NCBI GenBank assembly: GCA_029289095.1 | Contig: JARFUG010000001.1 | Location: 27,490-91,489, forward strand | Source of the DNA: Desulfuromonadales bacterium | GTDB lineage: Bacteria; Desulfobacterota; Desulfuromonadia; Desulfuromonadales; JACZKF01 | Direction: 5' to 3' | DNA length: 64,000 nt | Part shown: one piece after another, positions 14,767-22,975 of the stretch | Layout of the letters: every line of letters starts with the position of its first letter | Numbering within the stretch: the stretch's first letter is position 1 | The notes under the pieces: generated by a model | Databases searched by the model: none | Told to the model about the DNA's origin: nothing | What the model saw: only the letters and a program-made list of their open reading frames with translations | Position numbers and translations under genes: made by a program

Positions 14767-16230
14767 TCAACGCATCATCTCAAAAAACCGGTCCTCACAC
14801 GTCTCGTCGACGATATCGAGGAACTTGTTGGCGATGGAGGTGAGCATGTTGATCGCCCCCAGATAGCCGATAACCGGTATGCGGTGCAGGTTGACCCGGT
14901 CGATGATCGGAAAACCGATGCGGATCAGTGGAATCTTGGCGTCGCGGGCTGCGAACTTGCCGTGGGTGTCGCCGATCATGGCGTCGACGGGGTCGGTCAC
15001 CAAGAGCGAGCGCATGTGCCACAGATCCCTGTTCACCCAGACGTTGCACCCCTTGCCGTAGGGGGAGGTTTCGAGGAGCGCCTTCATATCCTTCTCGAAT
15101 TTCTTGGTCGCCCGCGAACACAGGACGTGGTAGGGCTTCGCCCCCATCTCCAGCAGGAAGGAGACGATGCCGAGCAGGTAGTCGGGATCTCCGAAGACGG
15201 CGAATTTCTTGCCGTGCAGGTACTGGTGAGCGTCGGTCATGGCGTCGACGGCCCGGCCGCGCTCCTTCTTCAGGCTCTCGGGGACGGGCTTGCCCGTCAG
15301 CTCGCTCACCTTCAGCAGGAAAGCGTCGGTTTTTGCGATCCCCATCGGCATCGGCATCACCTCCATCGGCTTGTCGCTCGCCTCGCCGAGCCACTTGACG
15401 GTGTTTGCCGTCGCGTACTTCTGTACCGAGACGATCGCCTTGGCATTGAGAACCTCGGCCGCCTCGGCGAGCGGCGTCCCCCCCGGGTAGGGGCGGTAGG
15501 TGCCGTCCAGCGGGGAGTCGAAGGTCTCGGAGATGTCTGCCAGAATGGTGTAAGGGGCGTCGAAGGCCTCCAGCATCCTCTTGTACTCGCGATAGTTGCC
15601 GGTGTTGGCGTCGAAGCCTGGGATCAGGTTCAGCTTCCCGCTGCACTTGCCTTCGACCTTCGTCCCCTCCGAAAGGTACTCCAGGATGCTCTTGAGCATC
15701 GCGTCGTAGCCGTGGATATGGGTGCCGTTGAAGCTCGGCGTGTTGGCATAGGGAACGGGGAAGTCCTGGGGGATGAGCTCCTTGAGCTTGGCGTTCCTGA
15801 TGAAGGATGTGAGGTCGTCGCCGATGACCTCAGGCATGCACGAGGTGAAGACCGCCATCATCTTCGGCTTGTAGAGGGCGAAGGCGTTCTCGAGCCCCTC
15901 GTGCAGGTTGTTCTGTCCGCCGAAGACGGCGCCGTCCTCCGTCATGGCGTCCGAGACCGCCGGCGCCGGTTCGCGAAAGTGCCGGTTGAAGGTGGAGCGG
16001 TAATACGAGGCGCACCCCTGGGAGCCGTGCACGAAAGGGAGGGTCTCCTCAAAACCGTAGGCGGCAAGCTGCGCCCCCAACGGCTGACAGCCGTGGGCCG
16101 GGTTGATCACCAGCCCCTGCCGGGCGAAGTTCTTCTCGCGGTACTCCTCGGTATCGATCCATTCCCGGACCCGGGCGACCTCGCCGGCCGGAATCTCGGT
16201 GACTTTTTTTATCGCTGTTTCAGCGCTCAT
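14767..16230 (-). CDS. nifK: Nitrogenase MoFe protein beta subunit
   Basis: The protein has 487 residues, shorter than the roughly 520 of Azotobacter NifK. The N-terminal extension is short, as in many anaerobes. The P-cluster cysteines are visible in GCQPLGAQLAAYG, SQGCASYYRSTF and FTSCMPEVIGDD. It forms the alpha2-beta2 dinitrogenase with NifD and holds half of each P-cluster. It is separated from nifD by 164 bases containing a heptamer-repeat hairpin, an unusual spacing for nifDK. The Mo-type assignment is supported by nifV, nifB and modABC nearby and by the absence of a delta subunit. Confidence 0.96.
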   Translation of the reverse strand: MSAETAIKKVTEIPAGEVARVREWIDTEEYREKNFARQGLVINPAHGCQPLGAQLAAYGFEETLPFVHGSQGCASYYRSTFNRHFREPAPAVSDAMTEDGAVFGGQNNLHEGLENAFALYKPKMMAVFTSCMPEVIGDDLTSFIRNAKLKELIPQDFPVPYANTPSFNGTHIHGYDAMLKSILEYLSEGTKVEGKCSGKLNLIPGFDANTGNYREYKRMLEAFDAPYTILADISETFDSPLDGTYRPYPGGTPLAEAAEVLNAKAIVSVQKYATANTVKWLGEASDKPMEVMPMPMGIAKTDAFLLKVSELTGKPVPESLKKERGRAVDAMTDAHQYLHGKKFAVFGDPDYLLGIVSFLLEMGAKPYHVLCSRATKKFEKDMKALLETSPYGKGCNVWVNRDLWHMRSLLVTDPVDAMIGDTHGKFAARDAKIPLIRIGFPIIDRVNLHRIPVIGYLGAINMLTSIANKFLDIVDETCEDRFFEMMR

Positions 16231-16246
16231 GTTCGATCTCCTTCGA

Positions 16247-16394
16247 AGATCCGGGACACGGGGCGAGGGACGCGGGACGCGAAAACCTCAGACCTGGTCC
16301 TTTCTCCGTATTCAGTGGCCGCGGTCCATGAACCGATCGGCATTCAGTTGACCTCCGCGTTCCGCAATCCGCATCCCGCGTCCCGTGAAATCGC
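16247..16394. repeat. Heptamer-repeat hairpin between nifD and nifK
   Basis: In the gene direction, beginning just after the nifD stop, five units of 7 (GGGACGC, GGGATGC, GGATTGC type) run to about 16355. A central 70 bases follows, then a complementary array of about five units down to 16247, 17 bases before the nifK ATG. The arms are strongly self-complementary and would form a large hairpin in the nifDK mRNA. Confidence 0.75.
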
Positions 16395-16412
16395 CTAAAA
16401 AGGCGATTTCAC
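16385..16412. repeat. Perfect 11-bp inverted repeat around the nifD stop codon
   Basis: GTGAAATCGCC, a 6-base loop and GGCGATTTCAC form a perfect stem. The TAG stop of nifD lies at the loop. The distal arm runs directly into the heptamer array. Confidence 0.8.
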
Positions 16413-17849
16413 CAATCCCCACGTCGGGCTGTTGATCGCCATGTCGATGTCCCGGGCGAATATGGGGAAGCCGTCATAGGCGTGGTAGGGGCCCGAATAG
16501 TCCCAACTGTGCATCTGGCGGAAGGGGATGCCGGCTTTCTGGAAGACGTACTTCTCCTTGATTCCCGAGGCGACGAGGTCGGGTTTGAGATGCTCGACCC
16601 ATTTTTCCAGCTCGATTTCGCTCGCATCGTCAAAGATGAGGGTTCCTTTGGCCATCTCCGGATAGGTTCGCTCGTAGTCGTCGGTGTGAGCGAACTCGTA
16701 GCCGGAGGCGACGATCTCCATCCCCAGGTCCTCGTAGGCGCCGATGGTGTGGCGCGGACGCAGCCCGCCGACGAAGACGATGACCTTCTTCCCTTCCAGG
16801 CGCGGGCGGTACTCGTCGATGACCGCCTGCATGATCGGGTCGTAGCGGGCGATGACCTTCTCGACGTTCTCCTTGATTCTGTCGTCGAAGCGCTCGGCGA
16901 TGGCGCGCAGGCTCTCCCTGATCTTCGTCGGCCCGAAGAAGTTGAACTCCATCCAGGGGATGCCGTACTTCTCCTCCATCACCTTGCACATGTAGTTCAT
17001 GGAGCGGTAGCAGTGAATCAGATTGAGCTTGACCTTGTGGGTGGCGGCGATCTTCTCGATCTCTCCGTCGCCCGTCCACTGTGCCTTGACGTTGAGACCG
17101 ATCTCCTCGAGCACCTTCTTGGCCGCCCAGATGTCGCCGCCGATGTTGTAGTCGCCGATCAGCGCGATATCGTAGGGGCTTTCGGGCTCGGCGAACTCGC
17201 GGGTGCCGATGATGAAGTCACGGATCGTGTCGTTGCTGATGTGGTGCCCCAGGGACTGGGAGACGCCGCGAAACCCCTCGCAGTTGCAGGGAACGACGGG
17301 GATGTCGATCTCTTCGGTCATTTTCTTCGCGACGGCGTTGATGTCGTCGCCGATGAGCCCCACGGGGCACTCGGAAAGGACCGAGACCCCCTTGGCGAGC
17401 GGAAAGAGCTCGCGCACCTCGCGGCAGATCGTCTCGAGCTTCTTGTCGCCGCCGTAGACGATGTCCTTCTCCTGGAAGTCGGAGGTGAACTGCATGCCGG
17501 AAAAATTCTCCACCCCGGCAACCCCGCTCGTCAGGTTGCGGCGCGTCCCCCAACTGTACCAGCCGCACCCAACCGGGCCGTGGGAGATGTGGACCATGTC
17601 GCGGATCGGCCCCCACACCACCCCCTTTGCTCCGGCATAAGCGCAGCCGCGCGCGCTCATCACCCCGGGGACCGTCTTCTTGTTCGACTTCACCGCACAC
17701 GTCGAGCACCCCGGGTCGTTGGCCGTCATGTGCGGCGCGCGCTTCTTCTTCGCCTTGGCCGGATAGAGCTCGAGGGTCTCCTCGATGAGCTTGGTCGTAT
17801 CTGCTTTATCAATGCCGGGGATCGGCTTTTTATCTTCACCTTGGTACAT
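16395..17849 (-). CDS. nifD: Nitrogenase MoFe protein alpha subunit
   Basis: The 484-residue protein has all key residues. P-cluster cysteines appear in [26 protein letters not shown] and [11 protein letters not shown]. The FeMo-co ligands are the Cys of [11 protein letters not shown] and the His of [11 protein letters not shown], and the homocitrate/FeMo-co pocket segment HISHGPVGC is intact. With NifK it reduces N2 at FeMo-co. ATG 17849 lies 64 bases after the nifH stop and has GGAGAA before it. The extra N-terminal frame up to 18026 is noncoding overlap with nifH. The stop codon sits in the loop of a perfect inverted repeat. Confidence 0.97.
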   Translation of the reverse strand: MYQGEDKKPIPGIDKADTTKLIEETLELYPAKAKKKRAPHMTANDPGCSTCAVKSNKKTVPGVMSARGCAYAGAKGVVWGPIRDMVHISHGPVGCGWYSWGTRRNLTSGVAGVENFSGMQFTSDFQEKDIVYGGDKKLETICREVRELFPLAKGVSVLSECPVGLIGDDINAVAKKMTEEIDIPVVPCNCEGFRGVSQSLGHHISNDTIRDFIIGTREFAEPESPYDIALIGDYNIGGDIWAAKKVLEEIGLNVKAQWTGDGEIEKIAATHKVKLNLIHCYRSMNYMCKVMEEKYGIPWMEFNFFGPTKIRESLRAIAERFDDRIKENVEKVIARYDPIMQAVIDEYRPRLEGKKVIVFVGGLRPRHTIGAYEDLGMEIVASGYEFAHTDDYERTYPEMAKGTLIFDDASEIELEKWVEHLKPDLVASGIKEKYVFQKAGIPFRQMHSWDYSGPYHAYDGFPIFARDIDMAINSPTWGLVKSPF

Positions 17850-17913
17850 GGTTTTCTCCTTCAGGAATCGACCAGGGGACCCATGGGTCCTATAGGACGT
17901 ATTGGAGTTGTGC

Positions 17914-18837
<924 letters not shown>

Positions 18838-18906
18838 TCATTCCCCGAGGCGGCATCCCCGTTGATGTGTCCGGGATGAATCGATGCCCCGCCTGTTGTT
18901 GCCTTG

Positions 18907-18955
18907 AGACGAAAGACGCCCCATCCGGACCATCCGGATGGGGCGTCTTTACCCC
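18907..18955 (-). promoter_or_regulatory. Second terminator module in the nifH leader
   Basis: A very strong stem (AAAGACGCCCC with its complement, enclosing ATCCGGATGGTCCGGAT) is followed by TCTTTCGTCT. Its 5' arm can pair instead as GGGGT, hexaloop AAAGAC, GCCCC (18955-18940), which has A1 and G4 and would disrupt the terminator. A GC-rich hairpin upstream (about 18960-18980) may be its first partner. It lies 112 bases before the nifH start. Confidence 0.6.
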
Positions 18956-19006
18956 TGCGGCGCCGTCTTGGCGGCCGCAAACAGATTCCAATATTTTTGC
19001 CGTGGA

Positions 19007-19082
19007 ATAAAAAAGCCCGCCGGAAGAGTTCTCTCCCGCGCGGGCTTCATTGCCTTTCAGTCAGAAGGCACGTCATCGTGCC
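19007..19082 (-). promoter_or_regulatory. First terminator/antiterminator module in the nifH leader
   Basis: The first hairpin is GGCAC, loop GATGAC, GTGCC (19082-19067). The second is GGC, hexaloop AATGAA, GCC (19054-19043). The latter overlaps the terminator AAGCCCGC with its complement (19047-19013), which is followed by TTTTTTATT. The same order and the sequence GGCAAYGAAGCC are found in the nifB leader. An ANTAR regulator is the likely ligand. Confidence 0.65.
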
Positions 19083-19100
19083 TGCCGTTGCCTCACCTAA

Positions 19101-19116
19101 AGCAGGGGGCATGCCA
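19101..19116 (-). promoter_or_regulatory. Sigma-54 promoter of nifHDK
   Basis: TGGCATGCCCCCTGCT on the minus strand carries the -24 GG and -12 GC with exact spacing. Only about 20 bases lie between it and the first leader hairpin. Confidence 0.85.
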
Positions 19117-19252
19117 AAAGGTGCAAAGGGCTGAAATCAGAGGAAGCATCCCTTAAAGCGCACCCCGATGAGCCTGGACCGTGATCATTCCTTGGGCACG
19201 CGCTGCGCACGAAATCAGCAGCCGACCTCGCCAAGGCTTCGGCGGACAGGTC

Positions 19253-19298
19253 CGCCTCCTCACTCCTCACTTCTGGCCTGGCTCCTGACTCCTGACCA
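19253..19298. repeat. Heptamer array after the MEKHLA gene
   Basis: In the gene direction, units GGTCAGG, AGTCAGG and AGCCAGG, then TGAGGAG twice, follow 8 bases after the stop. A perfect 7-bp hairpin (GGCGGAC / GTCCGCC, 19241-19256) closes the distal end. Confidence 0.65.
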
Positions 19299-19303
19299 CT
19301 GCT

Positions 19304-19774
19304 TTAAACATCCTCCCAGCTCCCGAAGGTTGCCGCCTGGCCGCAATAACGTCCCCGGTCGTCGATGAGATTCCAGACGGTCGCCCCCCGGATGCGGAAG
19401 CGTCTCCCCGCGCCGGAGATCCGCACCCCGCTGTAGTGGTCGATATAACCCCGACGGGCGACCTCCCGAAGCAGGCGCTCCCGCTCACCCCGCTCCGGGA
19501 GTTCGGCCGACTTTCTTGAAGGCAAAGCGGTAAAGTCCGCCCAGGAGAATTCAAAGAGATCAAGGGCGGTGCGATTGCCGTAGGTGAAGACGGGATCGCT
19601 CCCCGCATCGTGGGAAACGACGGCGAACGGCGCCAGATAAAGAGCGCGGGCCGCCTCCACCTCGGAAAGGTCAGGGCTCACGAGGTCGCGCCCCGTGAAA
19701 GATCGGAACGTTCTGATCAGAAGGGCGGCATGAGCGCTTAGAAAATCATTCGATTCACAAGGGGTGTCGTTCAT
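19304..19774 (-). CDS. MEKHLA-domain protein
   Basis: A 156-residue single-domain protein with the features of the MEKHLA domain, a PAS-like module: ALYLAPFAVVSHDAGSDPVFTYGNRTALDLFEFSW, then PSRKSAE and ISGAGRRFRIRGATVWNLID near the end. The domain was first seen at the C-terminus of plant HD-ZIP III proteins and also occurs alone in bacteria. Its ligand is unknown. It is the last gene before the nifH promoter on the same strand, about 190 bases upstream. A role in nif signalling is possible but unproven. Confidence 0.75.
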   Translation of the reverse strand: MNDTPCESNDFLSAHAALLIRTFRSFTGRDLVSPDLSEVEAARALYLAPFAVVSHDAGSDPVFTYGNRTALDLFEFSWADFTALPSRKSAELPERGERERLLREVARRGYIDHYSGVRISGAGRRFRIRGATVWNLIDDRGRYCGQAATFGSWEDV

Positions 19775-19970
19775 TGTCCGTTTGTCTCTCGTTCTGAATC
19801 GAAGAAGCCGATAACTGTTGCCCGACCTTATCGCATCCTTGCAGAAATGCCCATGACAAAACCAGTCACAACTCAGCCGTGCCGCACTTTTTTTTCGCTC
19901 CGGTCGATTTGCCTCTTTTCAGCAACGGTGTATCCTGTCTTAATAAGGGAAGCAGAAAGGAGGAGCGTCT

Positions 19971-20165
19971 ATGAATGCCGAGCAATTCAAAGGCCAATGG
20001 AAGCAACTCAAGGGGGAACTTCGTAAAAAATGGGGGAAATTCACGGACGACGACGTGGAGCAGATCGGCGGCGAGAAAGACAAGCTGATCGGCAAGATCA
20101 TGCAGAAGTACGGCGTCGCCAAAGAGAAGGCCGAAGAGCAGTTCAAGAAGTTCACCCGCCACTGA
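19971..20165 (+). CDS. CsbD-like stress protein
   Basis: A 64-residue, highly charged protein of the CsbD family. It starts MNAEQFKGQWKQLKGELRKKWGKFTDDD and contains QIGGEKDKLIGKIMQKYG. Members are small, soluble, stress-induced proteins, often under general stress control; the biochemical function is unknown. The ATG is preceded by GGAGG (19960-19964) at ideal spacing. An intrinsic terminator follows, so it is a single-gene unit. Confidence 0.9.
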   Translation: MNAEQFKGQWKQLKGELRKKWGKFTDDDVEQIGGEKDKLIGKIMQKYGVAKEKAEEQFKKFTRH

Positions 20166-20199
20166 GCGGCGGCCGGTTCCCCGTCGCCGGACAGACAAA

Positions 20200-20230
20200 C
20201 AGCCTGCACGAGTGCAGGCTGTTTGCGTTT
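20200..20230 (+). terminator. Terminator after the CsbD gene
   Basis: A perfect 10-bp stem CAGCCTGCAC / GTGCAGGCTG is followed by TTTGCGTTT. Confidence 0.8.
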
Positions 20231-20248
20231 ACGGCGGTTCAGATCCTC

Positions 20249-20461
20249 TCATGCCACCCTGACGTAGTCGTCCCCTTCGACACATTCGGCGATGGCCTCC
20301 AGGAATGAATTCGCCTGGGTGTCGATGACCACCTCCATGACTCCGTGATTGATCGACCAGCTCGTCTCACAGTGACCACATTCGATGATCCGCTCGAAAA
20401 AGCCTTCGGACTGCAGATCGATGACGTCATGTTTCGGACTGTTGCACACGGGACAGATCAT
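20249..20461 (-). CDS. Small zinc-ribbon protein
   Basis: A 70-residue protein starting at ATG 20461 (MICPVCNSPKHDVIDLQ). The two CxxC knuckles, CPVC at residues 3-6 and CGHC at about 28-31, make a zinc ribbon. The rest (WSINHGVMEVVIDTQANSFLEAI) is a short alpha/beta segment. No enzymatic domain is visible. An in-frame ATG at 20500 is less likely because the Cys-containing start has GGGAGG upstream. Confidence 0.65.
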   Translation of the reverse strand: MICPVCNSPKHDVIDLQSEGFFERIIECGHCETSWSINHGVMEVVIDTQANSFLEAIAECVEGDDYVRVA

Positions 20462-20828
20462 AAGCGCCTCCCTTGCAGAAAAGGATAATACGATCCCCAA
20501 GTTTCGGTAAGTATATCCTCATGCATTCTGAAGACAAGATGCCTTAGTAACAGGAAAACGTTTCCATATCCCGTTAAAACAGTATCTTGAAAGCTAAAGC
20601 GCTCGATCCGGAATGTACTGTTTACTGAAGCTGAAGATCGAAGGGGTCAGGAAGGGGATTATTGAAGGGCGGCTAAAAAAGAAATGAGCTGAACGCCTCA
20701 GGCGTTTAAACGCAGAAAACGTACGAAAAAAATGCGTCGATGTCACAGCAAACGGCGTTTATTTTTATTAATACCCGTTGTCGCCCAGGTTTGGAAGGCG
20801 CCGTGCGACAACGGGGAAGGTGAAGGAT
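20462..20828. other. Gene-free intergenic stretch
   Basis: No protein gene is supported in these 367 bases. A short inverted repeat (AACGCC / GGCGTT, about 20690-20706) and a longer one near pgeF are seen. A 24-codon frame at 20612-20686 (MYCLLKLKIEGVRKG...) has no recognisable homology. The base composition is clearly more AT-rich than the neighbours. Confidence 0.5.
20774..20815 (-). terminator. Hairpin after pgeF, possible terminator
   Basis: The 11-bp perfect stem CCCGTTGTCGC / GCGACAACGGG has a 20-base loop. It is located 14 bases after the pgeF stop and is followed by an AT-rich tract without a clean T run. Confidence 0.5.
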
Positions 20829-21623
20829 TCAGCGCAGCAGAATGAAGCCGATCTGGCGGCCTGTCTTTCCCGCATCGCGGCGATAGGAGAAGAAGAGCTC
20901 CCGGTGGCAGCAGGTGTCTTCCTGCGCCTCCTCGATGCGGGCGGGGTCGAGCCCCGCCTCCTCGAGTTGGAGCCGTGCGCTCAGACGCAGATCGAGGCGC
21001 CATTTGCCGAGTTCGACCTCCCGGGCGATGCGCTCCCAGTTGCCGGCGCCGCTGCGAAACGCATCGCGTACGGGGCGGTCGACTTCGTATTTGTGGGCGC
21101 CGATCCCCGGTCCTATGGCCGCCGTGAGGTCCTGCGCCCGGGCGCCGAAGGTCGTGGCGAGGGACTTGACCGTCTTGCCGATGATCCCCGCGGCCGCCCC
21201 CCGCCATCCGACGTGCACCGCCGCGATCGCCTTCTTCACAGGGTCGTGCAGCAGAACGGGATAGCAGTCGGCCGTCAGGACCCCGATCATGATTCCGGCC
21301 TGGTTGGTCGTTACCGCATCGCACTGGACCCGAAGGAAATGGGAGAGGTCGGGGTTGGGCTCGTCGATGACGAGGATGTCGGAGCCGTGCACCTGCTGCA
21401 CGGTCAGAAGGAGGTGCGGGGGAAGATCGAAAGCCCGGGCCAGGGTGGAGCGGTTCCCATCGACGTTGTGCCGGGGATCGTCGGTATTGAAGCCAAGGTT
21501 GAGCGAGTTGTAGGGAGGACGGCTCACCCCTCCATTGCGCGTGGTGAAGCCGGCATCGATGCCCTCTGCGGCGGCCCATTGCGGCTGGAGGTAGCTGATT
21601 TTCCCCTGGCGTGCAAGTTTCAT
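20829..21623 (-). CDS. pgeF: Peptidoglycan editing factor PgeF (YfiH, laccase domain)
   Basis: The 264-residue protein has the typical zinc and active-site motifs of the YfiH/LACC1 family: VQQVHGSDILVID, LTADCYPVLLHDP, AAVHVGWRGAAAGI and EDTCCHRELFFSYRRD. Members act as purine nucleoside phosphorylases or deaminases and as cytoplasmic enzymes that stop L-Ser from entering peptidoglycan precursors. It lies downstream of rluD, a pairing that is very common in bacteria. The gap between them (21624-21682) is part of a heptamer-repeat hairpin. Confidence 0.9.
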   Translation of the reverse strand: MKLARQGKISYLQPQWAAAEGIDAGFTTRNGGVSRPPYNSLNLGFNTDDPRHNVDGNRSTLARAFDLPPHLLLTVQQVHGSDILVIDEPNPDLSHFLRVQCDAVTTNQAGIMIGVLTADCYPVLLHDPVKKAIAAVHVGWRGAAAGIIGKTVKSLATTFGARAQDLTAAIGPGIGAHKYEVDRPVRDAFRSGAGNWERIAREVELGKWRLDLRLSARLQLEEAGLDPARIEEAQEDTCCHRELFFSYRRDAGKTGRQIGFILLR

Positions 21624-21635
21624 AGGTCACTCCGT

Positions 21636-21712
21636 GACGGGACGAGGCAAAAGGAGACGCGGTACGCGAAAGTCGTCTTCGCCTACCGCGTCCCGCAATC
21701 CGCGTCCCTGCA
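21636..21712. repeat. Heptamer-repeat hairpin at the 3' end of rluD
   Basis: In the gene direction, units GGGACGC, GGATTGC and GGGACGC form the last codons of rluD and its stop. The array then turns over (GACGCGG near 21656 pairs with CCGCGTC near 21686). The units are the same as those after modA and nifD. Confidence 0.75.
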
Positions 21713-22669
21713 TTTATTTTCAAGATAATCGATTATACCGCGCAGATCATCAGGGAGCGGACTTTCGAACTCCATGTACTCCCCTGTCGCAGGGTGAATG
21801 AATCCGAGAAGACGTGCGTGCAGGGCCTGCCGGTTCAGCTTCTCGATCCGTGCGCGAAGCGCCATATCGGGCACCGCCTTCAGGAGCCCTTTCGTCCCGT
21901 AGACCGGGTCGCCGGCCACCGGATGGCTCATCTCGGAGAAATGGACGCGGATCTGATGAGTTCGCCCCGTCTCGAGGGTCAATTCGACGAGCGTCAGGCG
22001 CGCGGCGTCGAAGCGCTTCAGGACACGCCAGTGAGTCACGGCCCGCCGGCCGGCCCGCGACGAGCCACTCATTTTCTTGCGGTGGACGGGGTGGCGGCCG
22101 ATGGCGTTCTCGACGGTCCCGCTGTCCCGGGACAGGATGCCGTGCACCAAAGCCACGTAGCGCCGGTTGATGGTATGGCGCTTGAATTGACGGCCCAGGT
22201 GGTTGTGAGCGGCGTCGTTCTTCGACGCCACCATCACCCCGGAGGTGTCCTTGTCGAGCCTGTGAACGATGCCGGGGCGAAGTTCCCCCCCCACCCCGGC
22301 CAGGTCAGGGCAGCGATGAAGCAGCGCATTGACGAGCGTTCCCCCCTGATGCCCCGGGGCCGGATGGACGACGAGCCCGGCGGGCTTGTCGATGACGATG
22401 AGATGCGAATCCTCGTAAAGAACGGCGAGAGGGATCTCCTCCGCGAGGGCTTCGGCCGGAACGGGCGGCGGGATGCAGAAGGTGACTGTTTCCCCTCCCC
22501 GCAGCCGTATGCCTGCCTTGGCCTGGTCGTCGCCGACGCGCACCCGCCCCTCGTCGATAAGTCGCTTGATCTGCGAGCGTGTGAGGTCGGGACACTTTTC
22601 GACCAGAAAGCGGTCGAGCCTCTCGGGGGAACGGCCGCGCTCGAACGTCAGACGGCGAAGCTCCTCCAC
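21683..22669 (-). CDS. rluD: 23S rRNA pseudouridine synthase, RluD family
   Basis: The 328-residue protein has an S4 RNA-binding domain at residues of about 15-75 (RLDRFLVEKCPDLTRSQIKRLIDEGRV) and the RluA/C/D catalytic domain with HRLDKDTSG, which carries the catalytic Asp. RRYVALVHG and GRTHQIRVH are also present. It makes the pseudouridines of helix 69 in 23S rRNA. It starts with GTG 22669, which shares one base with the stop of the upstream gene (TAGTG). The last ten residues are encoded by a repeat array, so the C-terminus is probably an add-on. Confidence 0.92.
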   Translation of the reverse strand: MEELRRLTFERGRSPERLDRFLVEKCPDLTRSQIKRLIDEGRVRVGDDQAKAGIRLRGGETVTFCIPPPVPAEALAEEIPLAVLYEDSHLIVIDKPAGLVVHPAPGHQGGTLVNALLHRCPDLAGVGGELRPGIVHRLDKDTSGVMVASKNDAAHNHLGRQFKRHTINRRYVALVHGILSRDSGTVENAIGRHPVHRKKMSGSSRAGRRAVTHWRVLKRFDAARLTLVELTLETGRTHQIRVHFSEMSHPVAGDPVYGTKGLLKAVPDMALRARIEKLNRQALHARLLGFIHPATGEYMEFESPLPDDLRGIIDYLENKCRDADCGTR

Positions 22670-22938
22670 TACCAGATGCGACTTTCGATCTTTCCGGCCT
22701 GCTTGATCAGAACATCGACGATGGCTCTCTCATAGATGTGATCGCGGTTGGGGAGACTTTCTGAAACACGTCCGTAGAAATGCTCCCGCCCTTCCTGGAT
22801 CTCATCCTGGAGCAGGTCGAAAATATTGTCGTTCTCTATCCCTTCCTTCACCTTCTCCTGGTTGTAGAGGGCGACGTCAGAGACGATGGCCCGCGCCAGG
22901 CGAAATGCCAGATCGGGGTTCTCCACGAGCTTGGCCAT
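22669..22938 (-). CDS. Small conserved helical protein of unknown function
   Basis: An 89-residue, all-helical, charged protein (MAKLVENPDLAFRLARAIVSDVALYNQEKVKEGIENDNIF). I recognise the type as one that recurs in Desulfuromonadales genomes but cannot name its function. ATG 22938 has AGGAG 6 bases upstream. Its stop overlaps the GTG of rluD by one base, so the two are translationally coupled, and it follows the protease gene by 37 bases. A role in translation or envelope stress is only a guess from context. Confidence 0.75.
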   Translation of the reverse strand: MAKLVENPDLAFRLARAIVSDVALYNQEKVKEGIENDNIFDLLQDEIQEGREHFYGRVSESLPNRDHIYERAIVDVLIKQAGKIESRIW

Positions 22939-22975
22939 AACAACTCCTTTTTTCCGTATCAGATTCGTTTCACGT

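Noticed and set aside
20612..20686. A 24-codon frame in the gap before pgeF
   Set aside because: Too short and without homology or a clear ribosome-binding site; mentioned only in the gap description.
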